Shown in pieces: positions 9,713 to 20,457 of a stretch of DNA of 64,000 bases (its first letter is position 1; the number at the start of each line of letters is the position of its first letter). Source of the DNA: Rhizohabitans arisaemae (GTDB lineage: Bacteria > Actinomycetota > Actinomycetes > Streptosporangiales > Streptosporangiaceae); contig NZ_BLRH01000009.1 of NCBI RefSeq assembly GCF_025996515.1, forward strand, positions 248,001-312,000, given 5' to 3'. Under the pieces are notes generated by a model. That model ran no database searches, was not told the DNA's origin, and saw nothing but the letters and a program-made list of their open reading frames with translations. A program made the position numbers and the translations under genes.

Positions 9713-9752
9713 CGGTACGGCCTCAATGCGGGTCGCCGCGGCGGCCGTACCG
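9713..9752. terminator. Inverted repeat between convergent genes
   Basis: A perfect 10-bp inverted repeat, CGGTACGGCC (9713-9722) and GGCCGTACCG (9743-9752), with a 20-base loop. It lies between the hemerythrin gene and the convergent PGPGW gene. Position and symmetry fit a bidirectional terminator without a U-tract. Confidence 0.6.
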
Positions 9753-9770
9753 GATCAGGGAACCCCGGTG

Positions 9771-10262
9771 TCAGGAGCGCAGGAAGGGGAGCGGGGACTT
9801 CAGCCACTCCCAGTGGATGCCGAACCAGCCGCCCACCAGGCTGAACACGTTCAGCATGTAGATCGTGGTCAACACGACCAGGCAGGTGAGGCCCATCACG
9901 AGCAGCCGGACGGCGAGGTGCTGGCGTCTGAGCCAGGCCACCCAGCGGTCGTACTTGCCCTTGGCGAAACGGAGCACCCGCTCGGCCCAGGCGAACTCGG
10001 TGGCAAGGATGGCCAGCCCGGCGAAGACGATCAACCAGCCAGGTCCCGGATAGGGGATCGCGAAAAACCCCAGCACCAGCACAGCGCCGCCGACCACACC
10101 GACGCCGACCCGGTAGGCGATGTTCAGCCCGGGATTCCGGCGCAACCGCTCCCGGAATCCGAGCTTCCCGGCGAGCCCGCCGAGCAGGTCGTCGCCGTCG
10201 GACGGGTCGAGCATGCCCTTCCCGTCCTGATTCCCCTGGTTGACACCTGGTGTCGTGCTCAC
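9771..10262 (-). CDS. PGPGW-type membrane protein (TIGR02611-like)
   Basis: 163 residues. It has a polar N-terminus, then hydrophobic segments around YRVGVGVVGGAVLVLGFFAI, the hallmark PYPGPGWLIVFAGLAILATEF, an amphipathic W-A-E-R-V-L-R-F-A-K-G segment and a C-terminal hydrophobic stretch (LLVMGLTCLVVLTTIYML). This is the pattern of the small PGPGW transmembrane family, function unknown, with about three membrane spans. The GTG at 10262 has AAGGATGGG upstream, so I use it rather than the longer open frame to 10463. Confidence 0.8.
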   Translation of the reverse strand: MSTTPGVNQGNQDGKGMLDPSDGDDLLGGLAGKLGFRERLRRNPGLNIAYRVGVGVVGGAVLVLGFFAIPYPGPGWLIVFAGLAILATEFAWAERVLRFAKGKYDRWVAWLRRQHLAVRLLVMGLTCLVVLTTIYMLNVFSLVGGWFGIHWEWLKSPLPFLRS

Positions 10263-10639
10263 GCGCCCATCCTTACCCGATTTCCGCAACTCGTGCTCCA
10301 GATCCCCGACGACGGACGGGCGCGACGCCAGACCGCTCCAGTGGTGGGGGAATTTCCGCTCCCCCAAGCGTAAGGCGGCAAGGCCGCCTCCGCGTACCAC
10401 ACCGCTCCGCCGCGTTGCCGGACGCCGGCCGATGTCGCCGGACCGGATCCTCGGCAACGCCACCGAGGAAGCAACCCAAGGTTGCCGTCAGGGCCCATTG
10501 AGGGCGCACCGAACACCACGACGGACCGCCTTGTTTCCGTACCTCCGGGTAGACGGCGCTCCAGAGACGTTTGGATCGGCACTTCTCCTGATACTCGCAT
10601 CGGTCTTCACCCGGGGAGCGAATGGCTTCCGGTCGGTTT

Positions 10640-11060
10640 TCAAGGCGACGGGGTGACGGCGTCCCTGCGAGCGGTGGGAGTCGAATCGGCGGCGGTCGGC
10701 CACCGCCTACGGGTAAACCCACCCCGGCCTGGTACGACGGCTCGCCATCGCGAGATGGACGAGGACACCGATCTTTCCGGATCCCACCAGACCCTGGGAC
10801 GTGACCGACGGGGTCCCATCGAGTGGTGGGAATCGAGTTGATGACGATCGATTGCCGTGCGCAGGCAAGCCCGGCGCACAGCGCGTCTCACGACCCGGGC
10901 GGGGACACCGCTCTTCCCGAGTTCCACCACTCCACGGGGTCGCGTCCCATGGAATGGTGGTCTTTGCGCAGACCGGTGTTCCCATACGTCCCGTACGGCG
11001 GACCGTCGTGCCGGGCCGCACCGGGTTCACCCGTCCGCGGTGGTCATCATCGGCTCGCAC
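10640..11060. repeat. Degenerate direct and inverted repeat cluster
   Basis: Part of an 840-base gap (10263-11102) without a convincing gene. The segment near 10650-10700 and the segment near 10800-10850 are similar (both contain GACGG.GTCCC, then GCG/TGGTGGGA.TCGA). The stretch 10705-10850 also matches the reverse complement of about 10880-11060 imperfectly, through ACGGGT.AACCC, ACGACGG, ACACCG.TCT and TGGGACG.GACC. It looks like a decayed family of intergenic repeats that could fold into long hairpins. Confidence 0.5.
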
Positions 11061-11102
11061 CCCACCACTTGGGGGACACCGTCCTCCACGGGACGTGACC
11101 GT

Positions 11103-13655
11103 TCAGAACGGGGGAACTTCCTCTTCCGTGACGGCGACGGTTTCCGTGACAGCGGCGATGAACGATGGGATCGAGAGCCTTGGAACGGCTACGTCGGCAC
11201 GGAAGCCGATCATGATGGGATGTTCTTCGTCGGCGTCGGGGAAGAACAAGGCTTCCATCCGGTCTGTGGTGAGCCCTGAAGAGGCGGCGGCACGGGGTAG
11301 GGGGTCGGGGACCGGCGCGATGACCGGACGGTTCGGCACCGTGTAGGTGTGGCCGAGGGAGCTGGTCCACTCGGTGGCTCCCGCGGTGCGGGTCACCGTC
11401 CATCCCCCCTGGTGCTTCAGCCGGTGGTCGTGACGGCACTCGGCGGCCAGGTTCCCGGCCGTGGTCGCCCCGCCCCGCGCCCGGTCGTGAACGTGGTCCA
11501 GGTCGCAGTCGACGCTCGGCATGCGGCAGCCCACGCCGGTGCACCGCCGGTCGCGCACCTGCACCAGGCGGCGCAGGACCGCACCGGGAAACCGTGCCCC
11601 GGGGTCGGTTCCCCGGCCGGGCCCGTCCCGCCCGGCCTGGCGGAGGATGTCGGCCACCACCGGCGCCCACGGCCCGGCACGCGCCGGGTCGCGGGAGAGA
11701 AGTCCGAGATCGGCCTGACGGATCTGCACCTCGACCAAGCCCCCGGCGACGGCAGGAGTCCGGAACCCCGTGAGCCGGGCCGCATAGGGCTCCTGCGCGG
11801 TAAGCCGGGCATCACCCGGAGACCGGGGACCCAGGGAAGCCGATCCGGCCGGACCGGTGAGAACCCGCCCTGTGGCGGGAACCGGTCGTACGCGGGTCAC
11901 CCCGCAGCTCCGAAAGTTCCCGTCGTCATCGGTGAGGACCCAGCGCCACTCCGCCCGGGACTGAGCGGCGGCGATCCGGCGGGCCAGCGCGGCGTGAACC
12001 GGCCCCCAGCCGGCGAGCTCGGCCGGGCGCTCGTCCAGACCGGCCAGGGTCGTCAGCTCGGCGCGCAACTCACCCGGCGCGTGACGCCCGGCCGACACAC
12101 CGTTGGGCGGCGGGTGCGCCGACTCTCTTGTTGTGGGAGGCGCGTCTGCTCCGAGCTCAGGCCGGGGAACCCCTGCCGCAGCCAAAGCCGCGACCGGCGA
12201 ATCTCCGCCCAACTGTCTCTCAGGCTGTCTCTCAGGTTGTGGCTCGGGCTCGAGTTGTGGCTCGGGCTGGGGCTCAGGCCGTCTCTCAGGTTGTGGCTGG
12301 GGCTGGGGCTGGGGCTGGGGCTGGAGCTCAGGCCGTCTCTCAGGTTGTGGCTCAGGCTCAGGCTCGGGCTCGGGCTGGGGCTTCCTTTCGGGCTGTGGCC
12401 TGGACGCCTGCATTTGGGACGCTCCAGTAATGGCGCTCAAATCGCCCAGGCTCTCCCGACCAATCGCCACCGGCGAACTCCTCGACCGATTCGCCGCCAA
12501 CGACGCAGTCGCTCCAGGCCGGAGAACCCCGAGTGCCATCTCAGCCTGAGGCGTTGAGTCATCTCTCCCGGGCCCCGAGGGCACCTTTGCCGCTATAACC
12601 ATCCCGGCGTGCACCGGTCCGGCCGCGATCACCGACAGCTCAGTCGACGAATGCCCCGCCACCGGATCCCGCGAAGACCCCCCACTCGCGGCGGCGACCC
12701 TGCCGGGACCCCACGGATCCGCCGCAACCAGCGACCCACTGGGCCCACACACCACCACAGGCGAGGCCACCGCAGCCCCATGACCGGCCCCCTGAACCTC
12801 AGACAAGGTTGACTCACGGACCGCCTGCCGTTCCTCACCCCACTCGATCCGGCCGTCGGCGGCAAGCCGCTCCGCGATCACGTCATCGGCGAGCCCGCCG
12901 AACCGGCCGTCCAGCAGCCCCAGGAAGACCTCCGACCGGATCACGTCGATCCGTCGCGGATCACCCGCCCGCTTGGCCGACCGGGCCAGCGCCGTGACCC
13001 GCCCAGCCGCCGCCGCGGTGTCGTCCAGCGGCTGATCGCAGGCGGACAAATTCGCCGTCCCGTCGGGGTTGCGCGACCCGATCACCCGGCGTCCCCGCAC
13101 CGCCTCGTGGTAGCGGCGCTCCGCCCAGGCCGGGTCGACCGCGACCGCCGCCCGCTTCAACGCCTCGACCAGCTCCCCCACCGTCATCCCCGGCGCTCCG
13201 GGCAGCAACCCCCCGCACACGGCGCGGGCCTGCCCGTCGGTCAGCCCGGCGGTCCACTCCGAGAACGCCTTCCCCTTGAACTCGTCCACCAGACCACACA
13301 GCATCGCCCGATGCACCTCGGGCAGACGCCGGGTCAGATCGAAGGCGAGCGCGACCCGGGCATCGGCGCGAGTGCGGGACCAGCGGAGCGCCGCCCGCGT
13401 CTCGTCCCCGGAGAACTCGTGGAGCACCTCGCCCCGCTGGGCGGTCAGGTCGGCGCCGGGAACCCGGATGCCCGTCTCGGCCAGGGCCTCGTTCAGCCGG
13501 GCGGTGTCGTGGACGAGCTGCCGGTGCAGAGCCTGGAGCAGAACCACCACGTCGAAACCGCCAAGCAGGTCCGGGCGCACGCCCTCCAGCAGGCGTGCCA
13601 GCTCCGGTCCCGGAGGCGTCCCGGCGATTCCGGCCGGCAATTCGACGGTGTCCAC
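11103..13655 (-). CDS. DUF222 / HNH endonuclease (13E12-type)
   Basis: 850 residues of the actinobacterial 13E12 repeat/DUF222 family. The N-terminal half has the DUF222 helical region ([35 protein letters not shown]). The C-terminal part has an HNH nuclease fold: [43 protein letters not shown]. Between them lies a long low-complexity hinge of alternating Pro, Gln, Glu and Arg, near residues 410-480. These nucleases are common and multi-copy in actinomycetes, perhaps tied to mobile introns or DNA scavenging; the function is unproven. It is longer than usual because of the hinge. The start at 13655 gives MDTVELP. Confidence 0.88.
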   Translation of the reverse strand: MDTVELPAGIAGTPPGPELARLLEGVRPDLLGGFDVVVLLQALHRQLVHDTARLNEALAETGIRVPGADLTAQRGEVLHEFSGDETRAALRWSRTRADARVALAFDLTRRLPEVHRAMLCGLVDEFKGKAFSEWTAGLTDGQARAVCGGLLPGAPGMTVGELVEALKRAAVAVDPAWAERRYHEAVRGRRVIGSRNPDGTANLSACDQPLDDTAAAAGRVTALARSAKRAGDPRRIDVIRSEVFLGLLDGRFGGLADDVIAERLAADGRIEWGEERQAVRESTLSEVQGAGHGAAVASPVVVCGPSGSLVAADPWGPGRVAAASGGSSRDPVAGHSSTELSVIAAGPVHAGMVIAAKVPSGPGRDDSTPQAEMALGVLRPGATASLAANRSRSSPVAIGRESLGDLSAITGASQMQASRPQPERKPQPEPEPEPEPQPERRPELQPQPQPQPQPQPERRPEPQPEPQLEPEPQPERQPERQLGGDSPVAALAAAGVPRPELGADAPPTTRESAHPPPNGVSAGRHAPGELRAELTTLAGLDERPAELAGWGPVHAALARRIAAAQSRAEWRWVLTDDDGNFRSCGVTRVRPVPATGRVLTGPAGSASLGPRSPGDARLTAQEPYAARLTGFRTPAVAGGLVEVQIRQADLGLLSRDPARAGPWAPVVADILRQAGRDGPGRGTDPGARFPGAVLRRLVQVRDRRCTGVGCRMPSVDCDLDHVHDRARGGATTAGNLAAECRHDHRLKHQGGWTVTRTAGATEWTSSLGHTYTVPNRPVIAPVPDPLPRAAASSGLTTDRMEALFFPDADEEHPIMIGFRADVAVPRLSIPSFIAAVTETVAVTEEEVPPF

Positions 13656-14670
13656 GAGAGCGATTTTACCGCCCCATTACCCGCCCAGTCGAATTTGAAT
13701 TCGACTACATCGCCAACCGATGCCCGGTATGCGAGAAAATTAGAGCAGAAACTTCCACCGCACCTCCCTACGATCGAAATGCGAGCTTGCCTTCCTACTT
13801 CCACTTATCCACATTTGACCGGCCTATCGGCAAGTTTCGTGAGATCCGGGACATGACAAAAATGCCATCCGTGAAATCGTGCAGTCCACAAAGTCGAGAC
13901 ACGGCGTGCCGTCGGGCTTGCCACTCACCACCGGCCTTGCCAGCACGCCACCGATCCACTTGAAGGAGCCGGCGAGCCAGACGGTCTGCGACAAGGTGAA
14001 ACATGGTGGCCTTGTCGGCTCGACCTTGCGACCTCAACGGCCCTTGTGCTGTTTCCACCCCGCATAAATGCCACCCAGGACGCCGCGGCTGCGCTCTTAG
14101 CCGTCTCCCAGTCGACGGTGAGCCGCAACGGGACCTGGTCCGGCCGGTCCCGAAGCGCTTCGTTCCCATGCTCGCCGAGGTGGCGGGGGCACTCTGGCGA
14201 ACGACACGTCCCAACTCGTCCTGAATTGGGGTCAATGAAAGGGGTGTACGCGGGAAACAACGCCAGACCGGCCTCACTAGCGCGGTCACGGTCAACCCGG
14301 CGTTGGGGCGACGACCGTTCCGGTCCCCGGCGCTCCCGCACGACGCCATCGCCTACGAAGAGGCCGGGCTTTCCTCGATAGCCGCCGGCATGCATGGGAT
14401 CCGCGACAAGGGACGTCAGGGGCGCCGACGCCAGCTCAGCCAAGACGGGAAGGTCCTACGTCGGACGTAGATGCCGAGGACACCCGAGTAGTGAACGCGT
14501 TTCGCGCATTGAGCGAGCGTTCGATATCCCAGCCGAACAACCGGAGTACGCTCCCGGTTCCCTGCCGCCGACTGTCGGAAGAGCTCCAGGCACTGAAATC
14601 GCTGACCGCGTTACTATTCTTCCAATGACTCTCCCCAACGGGCTCATGAACAGGTCTCAACGGACTGAAA
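13656..14670. other. Gap with no intact gene
   Basis: About 1 kb with only mutually overlapping short frames and no good ribosome binding sites. A plus-strand stretch near 14500-14560 encodes SRIERAFDIPAEQPEYAP, faintly like the end of an XRE-type helix-turn-helix regulator, but the frame is broken on both sides. The segment 13670-13870 is relatively AT-rich. I read this as decayed coding DNA. Confidence 0.4.
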
Positions 14671-15270
14671 ATGATTGATTCGCTTCAACGTTATGAGCTG
14701 CTGCAAAGCATGGGTCTAGATCAAGTCGACGCGATAACATGGTGCAGTTACGCTACGCCCCGCCAAGTCCTGGATGTCTATGGCGTAGATCCAGTGACTA
14801 CAGTCCGGGCGACGGTCGACCAGGTGAGCGATCCGGACTACTGGGACGAAACGGATCACGACCTTCTTACCGCCATCGTCATCGGGAATCTCGGGCACGG
14901 GTCACTTATGTTGCACACCTCGGGATACCCAAGCGACGATCTTTTGTCACGACTGGCCCGTACCGGACCGTGCTTCTCAGTGATATGGAGCGACTTCTGC
15001 CCGGCGGCTGCCACCCTTTTCCGCCAAGAAGGCGACTACATATCTTTCAATTACATCTCATGGGATTGCCTGCTCGATCCGGATGAAGCAAGCGTGGAAT
15101 CCTGGATCCAGGCCACACCACCAGGAACACAGGGCTGGCTTGGCCATCGGAAAGTTGCCATCCTTCTCACCGGGGAATCCTTGTGTGGCGGCGTGATAGA
15201 CGAATCATGGATGGCCGCGGAGCATGCGGTTTTCCCAATTTGGGAAGAGGAAACGGAGGATGACGGGTGA
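14671..15270 (+). CDS. Hypothetical protein (possibly DUF6461-like)
   Basis: 199 acidic residues starting MIDSLQRYELLQSMGLDQVDAITWC. The Trp/Cys-containing N-terminus, GHGSLMLHTSGYPSDDLL and a later FNYISWDCLLDP motif vaguely recall DUF6461-type proteins that occur singly or as immunity-like proteins in actinomycetes. This resemblance is weak. There are no signal peptide, membrane span or catalytic motif that I can name. It stands between a decayed region and the aldo/keto reductase gene, and its G+C is somewhat lower than its neighbours. Confidence 0.6.
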   Translation: MIDSLQRYELLQSMGLDQVDAITWCSYATPRQVLDVYGVDPVTTVRATVDQVSDPDYWDETDHDLLTAIVIGNLGHGSLMLHTSGYPSDDLLSRLARTGPCFSVIWSDFCPAAATLFRQEGDYISFNYISWDCLLDPDEASVESWIQATPPGTQGWLGHRKVAILLTGESLCGGVIDESWMAAEHAVFPIWEEETEDDG

Positions 15271-15418
15271 CGGAATGCGTTGCCCTACCGCCCACTGGTT
15301 GATCTACCTGTCCGGTGCGAGTCCAGGAGGACGCCGACGGCAACCCCTCCTGGATCGGGCCCGCCGAGAGGCCGGAGGGTGGCTAGAGTCCTGGCATACG
15401 CGATGACGGGAGGGCTCT

Positions 15419-16390
15419 ATGGACCACGTCAGGCTCGGATCGAGTGGGCTTAAGGTCTCACGGATCTGTCTGGGCATGATGAGCTACGGCGACCCCGCCA
15501 AATGGGGTGAGTGGGTCCTGGACGAGGAGGGCGCGGAGCCGATCGTCCGGAAGGCCGCCGAGGCGGGGGTGACCTTCTTCGACACCGCCAACATCTACTC
15601 GCTGGGGGCGAGTGAGGAGGTGACCGGGCGGCTGCTCTCCAAGGTCTTCGCCGACCGGGAGGACTACGTCCTGGCCACAAAGCTCTTTTTCCCGCTCGGG
15701 GCGGGCATGAACGCCGGCGGGCTCAACCGCAAGCACGTCCACGCGGCGATCGACGCCTCGCTCAAGCGCCTCGGCACCGACTACGTGGATCTGTACCAGA
15801 TCCACCGGTGGGACGAGAGCACCCCGATCGAGGAGACCATGGAGGCCCTGCACGAGGTGGTCAAGGCCGGCAAGGTCCGGTACCTGGGTGCCTCCACCAT
15901 GTTCGCCTGGCAGTTCGCCAAGGCCCAGCATGTCGCCGAGCGGAACGGCTGGACGAGGTTCGTCTCCATGCAGAACCACTACAACCTGCTCTACCGGGAG
16001 GAGGAGCGGGAGATGAACCCGCTCTGCCGGGACCAGGGGGTGGGGTTGATCCCGTGGAGCCCGCTCGCCCGAGGGCTGCTGGCCCGGGCCGCCGCGCCGG
16101 GGACGACCACCCGGACCGGCTCGGACTTCCGGATCGAGCAGTTGTACGGCGGCCCGGCGGACAAGGAGATCCTGGACCGGGTGGCCCGGACCGCCGAGGA
16201 GCGCAAGGTGCCCGCGGCCCAGGTGGCGCTGGCCTGGCTGCTGCACAGGCCGGGGGTCGTCGGGCCGATCGTCGGCGCCACGAAGGTACGGCATCTGGAG
16301 GACGCGGTCGCCGCGGTCTCGCTCTCCCTTTCGCCGGAGGAGATCGCTTTCCTGGAGGAGCCGTACCAGCCGCAGGCCGTACAACACTGA
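15419..16390 (+). CDS. Aldo/keto reductase
   Basis: 323 residues, full-length for an NADPH-dependent aldo/keto reductase of the YajO/voltage-gated-K-channel-beta type. Visible are FFDTANIYSLGASEEVTGRLL with the catalytic Asp and Tyr, the Lys in ATKLFFPLG, DLYQIHRWD with the His, a GLIPWSPLARGLL loop, and a C-terminal P-I-V-G-A-T-K NADPH-binding segment. It would reduce an unidentified carbonyl substrate in the cytosol. The ATG follows a GGAGGG site. No operon partners are evident. Confidence 0.95.
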   Translation: MDHVRLGSSGLKVSRICLGMMSYGDPAKWGEWVLDEEGAEPIVRKAAEAGVTFFDTANIYSLGASEEVTGRLLSKVFADREDYVLATKLFFPLGAGMNAGGLNRKHVHAAIDASLKRLGTDYVDLYQIHRWDESTPIEETMEALHEVVKAGKVRYLGASTMFAWQFAKAQHVAERNGWTRFVSMQNHYNLLYREEEREMNPLCRDQGVGLIPWSPLARGLLARAAAPGTTTRTGSDFRIEQLYGGPADKEILDRVARTAEERKVPAAQVALAWLLHRPGVVGPIVGATKVRHLEDAVAAVSLSLSPEEIAFLEEPYQPQAVQH

Positions 16391-16583
16391 TATTTACCCC
16401 CATGCCACGAAATTTCGCATTCTGTAGGCAGCAAGGGGGTTTTGCGGAGAAGCGCCGATAATCGTGGGGAGCATCGCTTCGGAACCCGGAAATCGGCCCG
16501 TGTCGGGGAATGGAGCGATGTGACCTGCGAGATCACCCTCCGCGGTTCATGAATCCCCGGAGGGCCGACCGTATTCTGCGGGC

Positions 16584-17627
16584 ATGGCCACGAAATACGA
16601 GGAGATACAGGTCGGGGAGCGGCTCATCCGTGTTTCCAACCCCGACAGGCTGTATTTTCCGCAGCGCGGCCTGACCAAGCTGGACGTCGTCGGCTACTTC
16701 GTCACGGTCGGCACCGGGCTGCTCCGCGCCGCGGGAGAACGCCCGACGACCCTGGAACGGTGGCCGTCCGGGGTGTTCGAAGGGGCGAAGCTCTCCACCC
16801 GTCAGGACAACCGGGGCGACGCCTTCTATCAGAAACGGATCCCGCGCGGCGCCCCGGACTGGATCGAGACCGCCCGGATCAGCTTCCCGAGCGGGCGGCA
16901 CGCCGACGAGGTCTGTCCGACCGAGGAGGCGGTCTTCGCCTGGGCGGCCAATCTGGGCACGCTGACGTTTCACCCCTGGCCGGTCCGCCGGGGAAACGTC
17001 GACCATCCCGACGAGCTGCGGATCGACCTCGACCCGCAACCGGGCACCGATTTCTCCGACGCGGTCGCCGTCGCCGGTGAGCTGCGCGGGCTCCTGGACG
17101 AGCTGGGCTGGACCGGGTACCCCAAGACCTCGGGCGGGCGCGGGGTGCACGTCTATGTGGCGATCGAACCCCGGTGGACGTTCACGGAGGTGCGCCGCGG
17201 CTTGATCGCGCTGGCCCGGGAGCTGGAGCGCCGGATGCCGGACCGCGTCACCGTCAACTGGTGGAAGGAGGAGCGCGGGGAGAAGGTGTTCGTGGACTAC
17301 AACCAGATGGCGCGGGACCGCACGATCGCCTCGGCGTACTCGATCCGCCCCAATCCGCATGCCACGGTGTCGGCCCCGATCACCTGGGACGAGCTCCCCG
17401 CGGTGACGCCCCGGGACTTCGACGTCACGACGATGCCCGCGCGTTTCGCCGAACTCGGCGACCCCCACGCGGGGATGGCCGCGTCGCCGTACTCCATCGA
17501 CGTGCTGCTGGAGTGGGCCGATCGCGACGAACGCCAAGGAGACGGCGATAAACCATATCCGCCTGAATATCCAAAGATGCCAGGCGAACCCAAGCGGGTT
17601 CAGCCGAGTAAGGCCAAGAGGAACTAA
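16584..17627 (+). CDS. Stand-alone LigD-type polymerase/primase domain
   Basis: 347 residues matching the archaeo-eukaryotic-primase-like polymerase domain of bacterial NHEJ ligase LigD. Key parts are [32 protein letters not shown] with the metal-binding D-x-[15 protein letters not shown], and [19 protein letters not shown] with the third acidic residue. Such proteins add nucleotides, preferably ribonucleotides, at DNA ends with Ku. Here there is no ligase or nuclease domain and no ku gene nearby. Actinomycetes often encode these as separate genes. The tail is Lys/Pro-rich. Confidence 0.9.
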   Translation: MATKYEEIQVGERLIRVSNPDRLYFPQRGLTKLDVVGYFVTVGTGLLRAAGERPTTLERWPSGVFEGAKLSTRQDNRGDAFYQKRIPRGAPDWIETARISFPSGRHADEVCPTEEAVFAWAANLGTLTFHPWPVRRGNVDHPDELRIDLDPQPGTDFSDAVAVAGELRGLLDELGWTGYPKTSGGRGVHVYVAIEPRWTFTEVRRGLIALARELERRMPDRVTVNWWKEERGEKVFVDYNQMARDRTIASAYSIRPNPHATVSAPITWDELPAVTPRDFDVTTMPARFAELGDPHAGMAASPYSIDVLLEWADRDERQGDGDKPYPPEYPKMPGEPKRVQPSKAKRN

Positions 17628-17680
17628 ACCGCCCATGCCGCCGATCGGCTCGGCAAACGGAACGCGTATATTCTCGGATC

Positions 17681-18913
17681 ATGGCGACGCCCCGAGTGCT
17701 TGCGATGGTGCTGGCCGGCGGTGAGGGAAAGCGGCTTATGCCCTTGACCGCCGATCGAGCGAAACCCGCCGTCCCGTTCGGCGGAATGTATCGGCTGATT
17801 GATTTCGTCCTCTCCAATCTCGCCAACGGCGGCTATCTCCGAGTCGTCGTGCTGACGCAGTACAAGAACCACAGCCTGGACCGGCACATCTCCAGCACCT
17901 GGCGGATGTCGGCCCTCCTCGGCAACTACGTGACCCCGGTCCCGGCCCAGCAGCGGCTCGGCCCGCACTGGTTCTCCGGATCGGCGGACGCCATCCGGCA
18001 GAACCTCAACCTCATCTACGACGAGAACCCCGACCACGTCCTGGTGTTCGGCGCGGACCACATCTACCGGATGGACCCGCGCCAGATGGTCGACGCGCAC
18101 GTTGCCTCCGGCGCTGGGGTGACCGTGGCGGCGATCCGCCAGCCGCTGGCGATGGCCGACCAGTTCGGGGTGATCGAGGCCGACGGCGATCGGATGACCG
18201 GATTCCGGGAGAAGCCCGCGGACGCGGTGGGCCTGCCCGACGCACCCGGTCAGATCTACGCGTCGATGGGCAACTACATCTTCGAGACCCAGGCCCTCAT
18301 CGACGCCGTCAAACGGGACGCCGATAATCCCGACAGCAAGCACGATATCGGCGGTGACCTAATCCCCGCGATGGTCAAAGCGGGCAACGCCTCCGTCTAC
18401 GACTTCTCTCGCAACGTCGTCCCCGGGTCGACCGAACGGGACCGCGGCTACTGGCGGGACGTCGGGACGCTCGACGCCTACTACGACGCGAACATGGACC
18501 TCATCTCAGTCCATCCCATCTTCAACCTGTACAACCGGCGGTGGCCCATCTACACGGGGCACGAGTCGCTGCCCCCGGCCAAGTTCGTCTTCAGCGAGCC
18601 CGATCGGATCGGGCACGCGCTGGACTCCATGGTCTCCCCCGGGGTGATCGTCGCGGGTGCGACCGCGGAGGGCTCGATCCTGTCGCCGGGGGTACGGCTG
18701 GACCCGCGCTCCCTCGTGCAGGACTGCGTCCTCATGGACAACGTGCGGGTCGGGGAGCGGGCCATCGTCCGGCGGGCGATCATCGACAAGAACGTGGTGA
18801 TCCCCGACGGGGAGCGGATCGGCATCGACCCCGAGCAGGACCGGCGGCGGTTCACGGTCACCGAGGGCGGTGTGATCGTCATCGGGAAGAACGATCGGAT
18901 CGTCCCGCTGTGA
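17681..18913 (+). CDS. glgC: Glucose-1-phosphate adenylyltransferase
   Basis: 410 residues. Makes ADP-glucose from glucose-1-phosphate and ATP, the first committed step of bacterial glycogen synthesis. The N-terminal nucleotidyltransferase signature is [20 protein letters not shown], followed by [37 protein letters not shown] and SMGNYIFET follow, then [18 protein letters not shown] and a C-terminal left-handed beta-helix with hexapeptide-like repeats. The length is typical. Its stop overlaps the next start (GTGA), so the downstream ligase-like gene is probably translationally coupled. Confidence 0.96.
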   Translation: MATPRVLAMVLAGGEGKRLMPLTADRAKPAVPFGGMYRLIDFVLSNLANGGYLRVVVLTQYKNHSLDRHISSTWRMSALLGNYVTPVPAQQRLGPHWFSGSADAIRQNLNLIYDENPDHVLVFGADHIYRMDPRQMVDAHVASGAGVTVAAIRQPLAMADQFGVIEADGDRMTGFREKPADAVGLPDAPGQIYASMGNYIFETQALIDAVKRDADNPDSKHDIGGDLIPAMVKAGNASVYDFSRNVVPGSTERDRGYWRDVGTLDAYYDANMDLISVHPIFNLYNRRWPIYTGHESLPPAKFVFSEPDRIGHALDSMVSPGVIVAGATAEGSILSPGVRLDPRSLVQDCVLMDNVRVGERAIVRRAIIDKNVVIPDGERIGIDPEQDRRRFTVTEGGVIVIGKNDRIVPL

Positions 18914-20301
18914 CCGGGCCGAGGGAGGCGGTGGTCGATCTCTTCCACCGCGTCGCCGCGACGGTCCCGGCGTACGGCGACTTCCTCTCTTCCCACGGGG
19001 TCACGCCCAGCAGTATCCGGACTTATGAGGATTTTGTACGGCTGCCACTGACCGACAAAGCGGGCTACACCCGGCGCTATCCCCTCCCCGAGCTCTGCCG
19101 GTACGGGGATCTGACCGCCTGCGACATGATCGCCGTGTCCTCGGGCTCCACCGGGCAGCCGTCCTTCTGGCCACGCGCGTCCTACGACGAGCAGGGGATC
19201 ACCGAGCGCTTCGCCCAGGTCTTCGAGGCCTTCGGGGCCCGCGAACGCCGTACCCTCGCCGTGGTCTGCTTCGCCCTCGGCACCTGGGTGGGCGGCCTGT
19301 ACACGGCGGCCTGCTGCCGGCACCTGGCCGCCCGCGGTTTCCCGATCACCGTGGTGGCACCGGGAAACGACAAACGGGAGATCCTCCGCGTCATCCCCGA
19401 CCTGGCCCCGCACTTCGACCAGGTGGTGCTCCTCGGCTATCCCCCGTTCCTCAAGGACGTGATCGACACCGGAATCGCCGACGGCGTCCCCTGGTCCGAG
19501 TACCAGCTCAAACTCGTCACCGCGGGCGAGGTCTTCAGCGAAGAGTGGCGCACCCTGGTCGGGGACCGCGCGGGCATCGTCGACCTGAGCCGGGGCACCG
19601 CCTCGCTGTACGGCACCGCCGACGCGGGAGTCCTCGGCAACGAGACCCCCGGCTCCATCGCCATCCGGAGGTTCCTCGCCGCACGCCCCGAACTCGCCCG
19701 GCAGATCTTCGGCGGATCCCGGCTGCCCACCCTGGTCCAGTACGACCCGCGGCAGCGCTTCTTCGAGACGACCCCCGAAGGCACCCTGCTCTTCTCCGGC
19801 GACAACGGGATCCCGCTGATCCGGTACCACATCGCCGACGAGGGCGGAATCCTGGAGCACGACGCGTTGCTCGCCACCCTCGCCGAACACGGGTTCGACC
19901 CGCTCCCGGGGCCCGAGCTCCCGTTCGTCTACGTCTTCGGGCGGACCCACTTCGCGATCTCCTACTTCGGGGCGAACGTCTACCCGGAGAACGTCACCGT
20001 GGGGCTGGAACAACCCGGGGTCAGCGCCTCGGTGACCGGCAAATTCGTCCTGGAGGTCGTCGAGGACGCCGACCGGAACCGGCGCCTTGCGGTCACCGTG
20101 GAACTCGCCCCCGGCGTCGCCGGCACCGACGAACTCCACCGCACCGTCCGATCCTCGATCCTCACCCACCTGCTCCGGCTCAACAGCGAGTTCGCCCACT
20201 ACGTCCCCGAGCCCTACCAGGGGCCCGAGGTGGAACTCCGCCCGCACGGCGACCCCGCCCACTTCCCGCCGGGGGTCAAACACCGCTACACCCGGGGCTG
20301 A
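18910..20301 (+). CDS. Phenylacetate-CoA-ligase-like adenylate-forming enzyme
   Basis: 463 residues from the GTG at 18910, overlapping the glgC stop by 4 bases. The fold is that of the PaaK/CapK branch of ANL enzymes: [14 protein letters not shown] as the P-loop-like motif near residues 77-90, [15 protein letters not shown], a [13 protein letters not shown] segment, [15 protein letters not shown] as the A5-like Y-G-T motif, and [18 protein letters not shown]. It probably activates a carboxylic acid with ATP and CoA or another nucleophile; the substrate is unknown. The coupling to glgC is unexpected, since no paa genes are nearby. Confidence 0.85.
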   Translation: MTGPREAVVDLFHRVAATVPAYGDFLSSHGVTPSSIRTYEDFVRLPLTDKAGYTRRYPLPELCRYGDLTACDMIAVSSGSTGQPSFWPRASYDEQGITERFAQVFEAFGARERRTLAVVCFALGTWVGGLYTAACCRHLAARGFPITVVAPGNDKREILRVIPDLAPHFDQVVLLGYPPFLKDVIDTGIADGVPWSEYQLKLVTAGEVFSEEWRTLVGDRAGIVDLSRGTASLYGTADAGVLGNETPGSIAIRRFLAARPELARQIFGGSRLPTLVQYDPRQRFFETTPEGTLLFSGDNGIPLIRYHIADEGGILEHDALLATLAEHGFDPLPGPELPFVYVFGRTHFAISYFGANVYPENVTVGLEQPGVSASVTGKFVLEVVEDADRNRRLAVTVELAPGVAGTDELHRTVRSSILTHLLRLNSEFAHYVPEPYQGPEVELRPHGDPAHFPPGVKHRYTRG

Positions 20302-20382
20302 GCCGCCGATCCGGCTCAAGAGGGCCGCCGAATCCGCTAGAGTCGTAGGTGATGACGCCGGGGTGCAAGCCCCGGCGGTCAC

Positions 20383-20457
20383 GCGGAAGTGGCTCAGTGG
20401 TAGAGCATCACCTTGCCAAGGTGAGGGTCGCGGGTTCGAATCCCGTCTTCCGCTCCA
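20383..20457 (+). tRNA. tRNA-Gly (GCC)
   Basis: Complete cloverleaf: acceptor arm GCGGAAG paired with CTTCCGC, D-arm GGCTCAGTGGTAGAGC, anticodon arm CACC-TTGCCAA-GGTG with anticodon GCC, T-arm with GGGTTCGAATCCC, discriminator T and an encoded CCA at 20455-20457. It reads glycine codons GGC/GGT. Confidence 0.97.

Noticed and set aside
12190-12420. Repeated short units that could look like a CRISPR or tandem array
   Set aside because: The units are 6-12 bases, have no spacers, and are in frame inside the HNH gene as a Pro/Gln/Glu hinge. No CRISPR array was seen anywhere in the window.
13795-14443. Overlapping minus-strand frames of 172-190 codons
   Set aside because: Different frames compete, translations are Arg/Ser-rich without a domain, and no start signal was found. 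Treated as decayed DNA.
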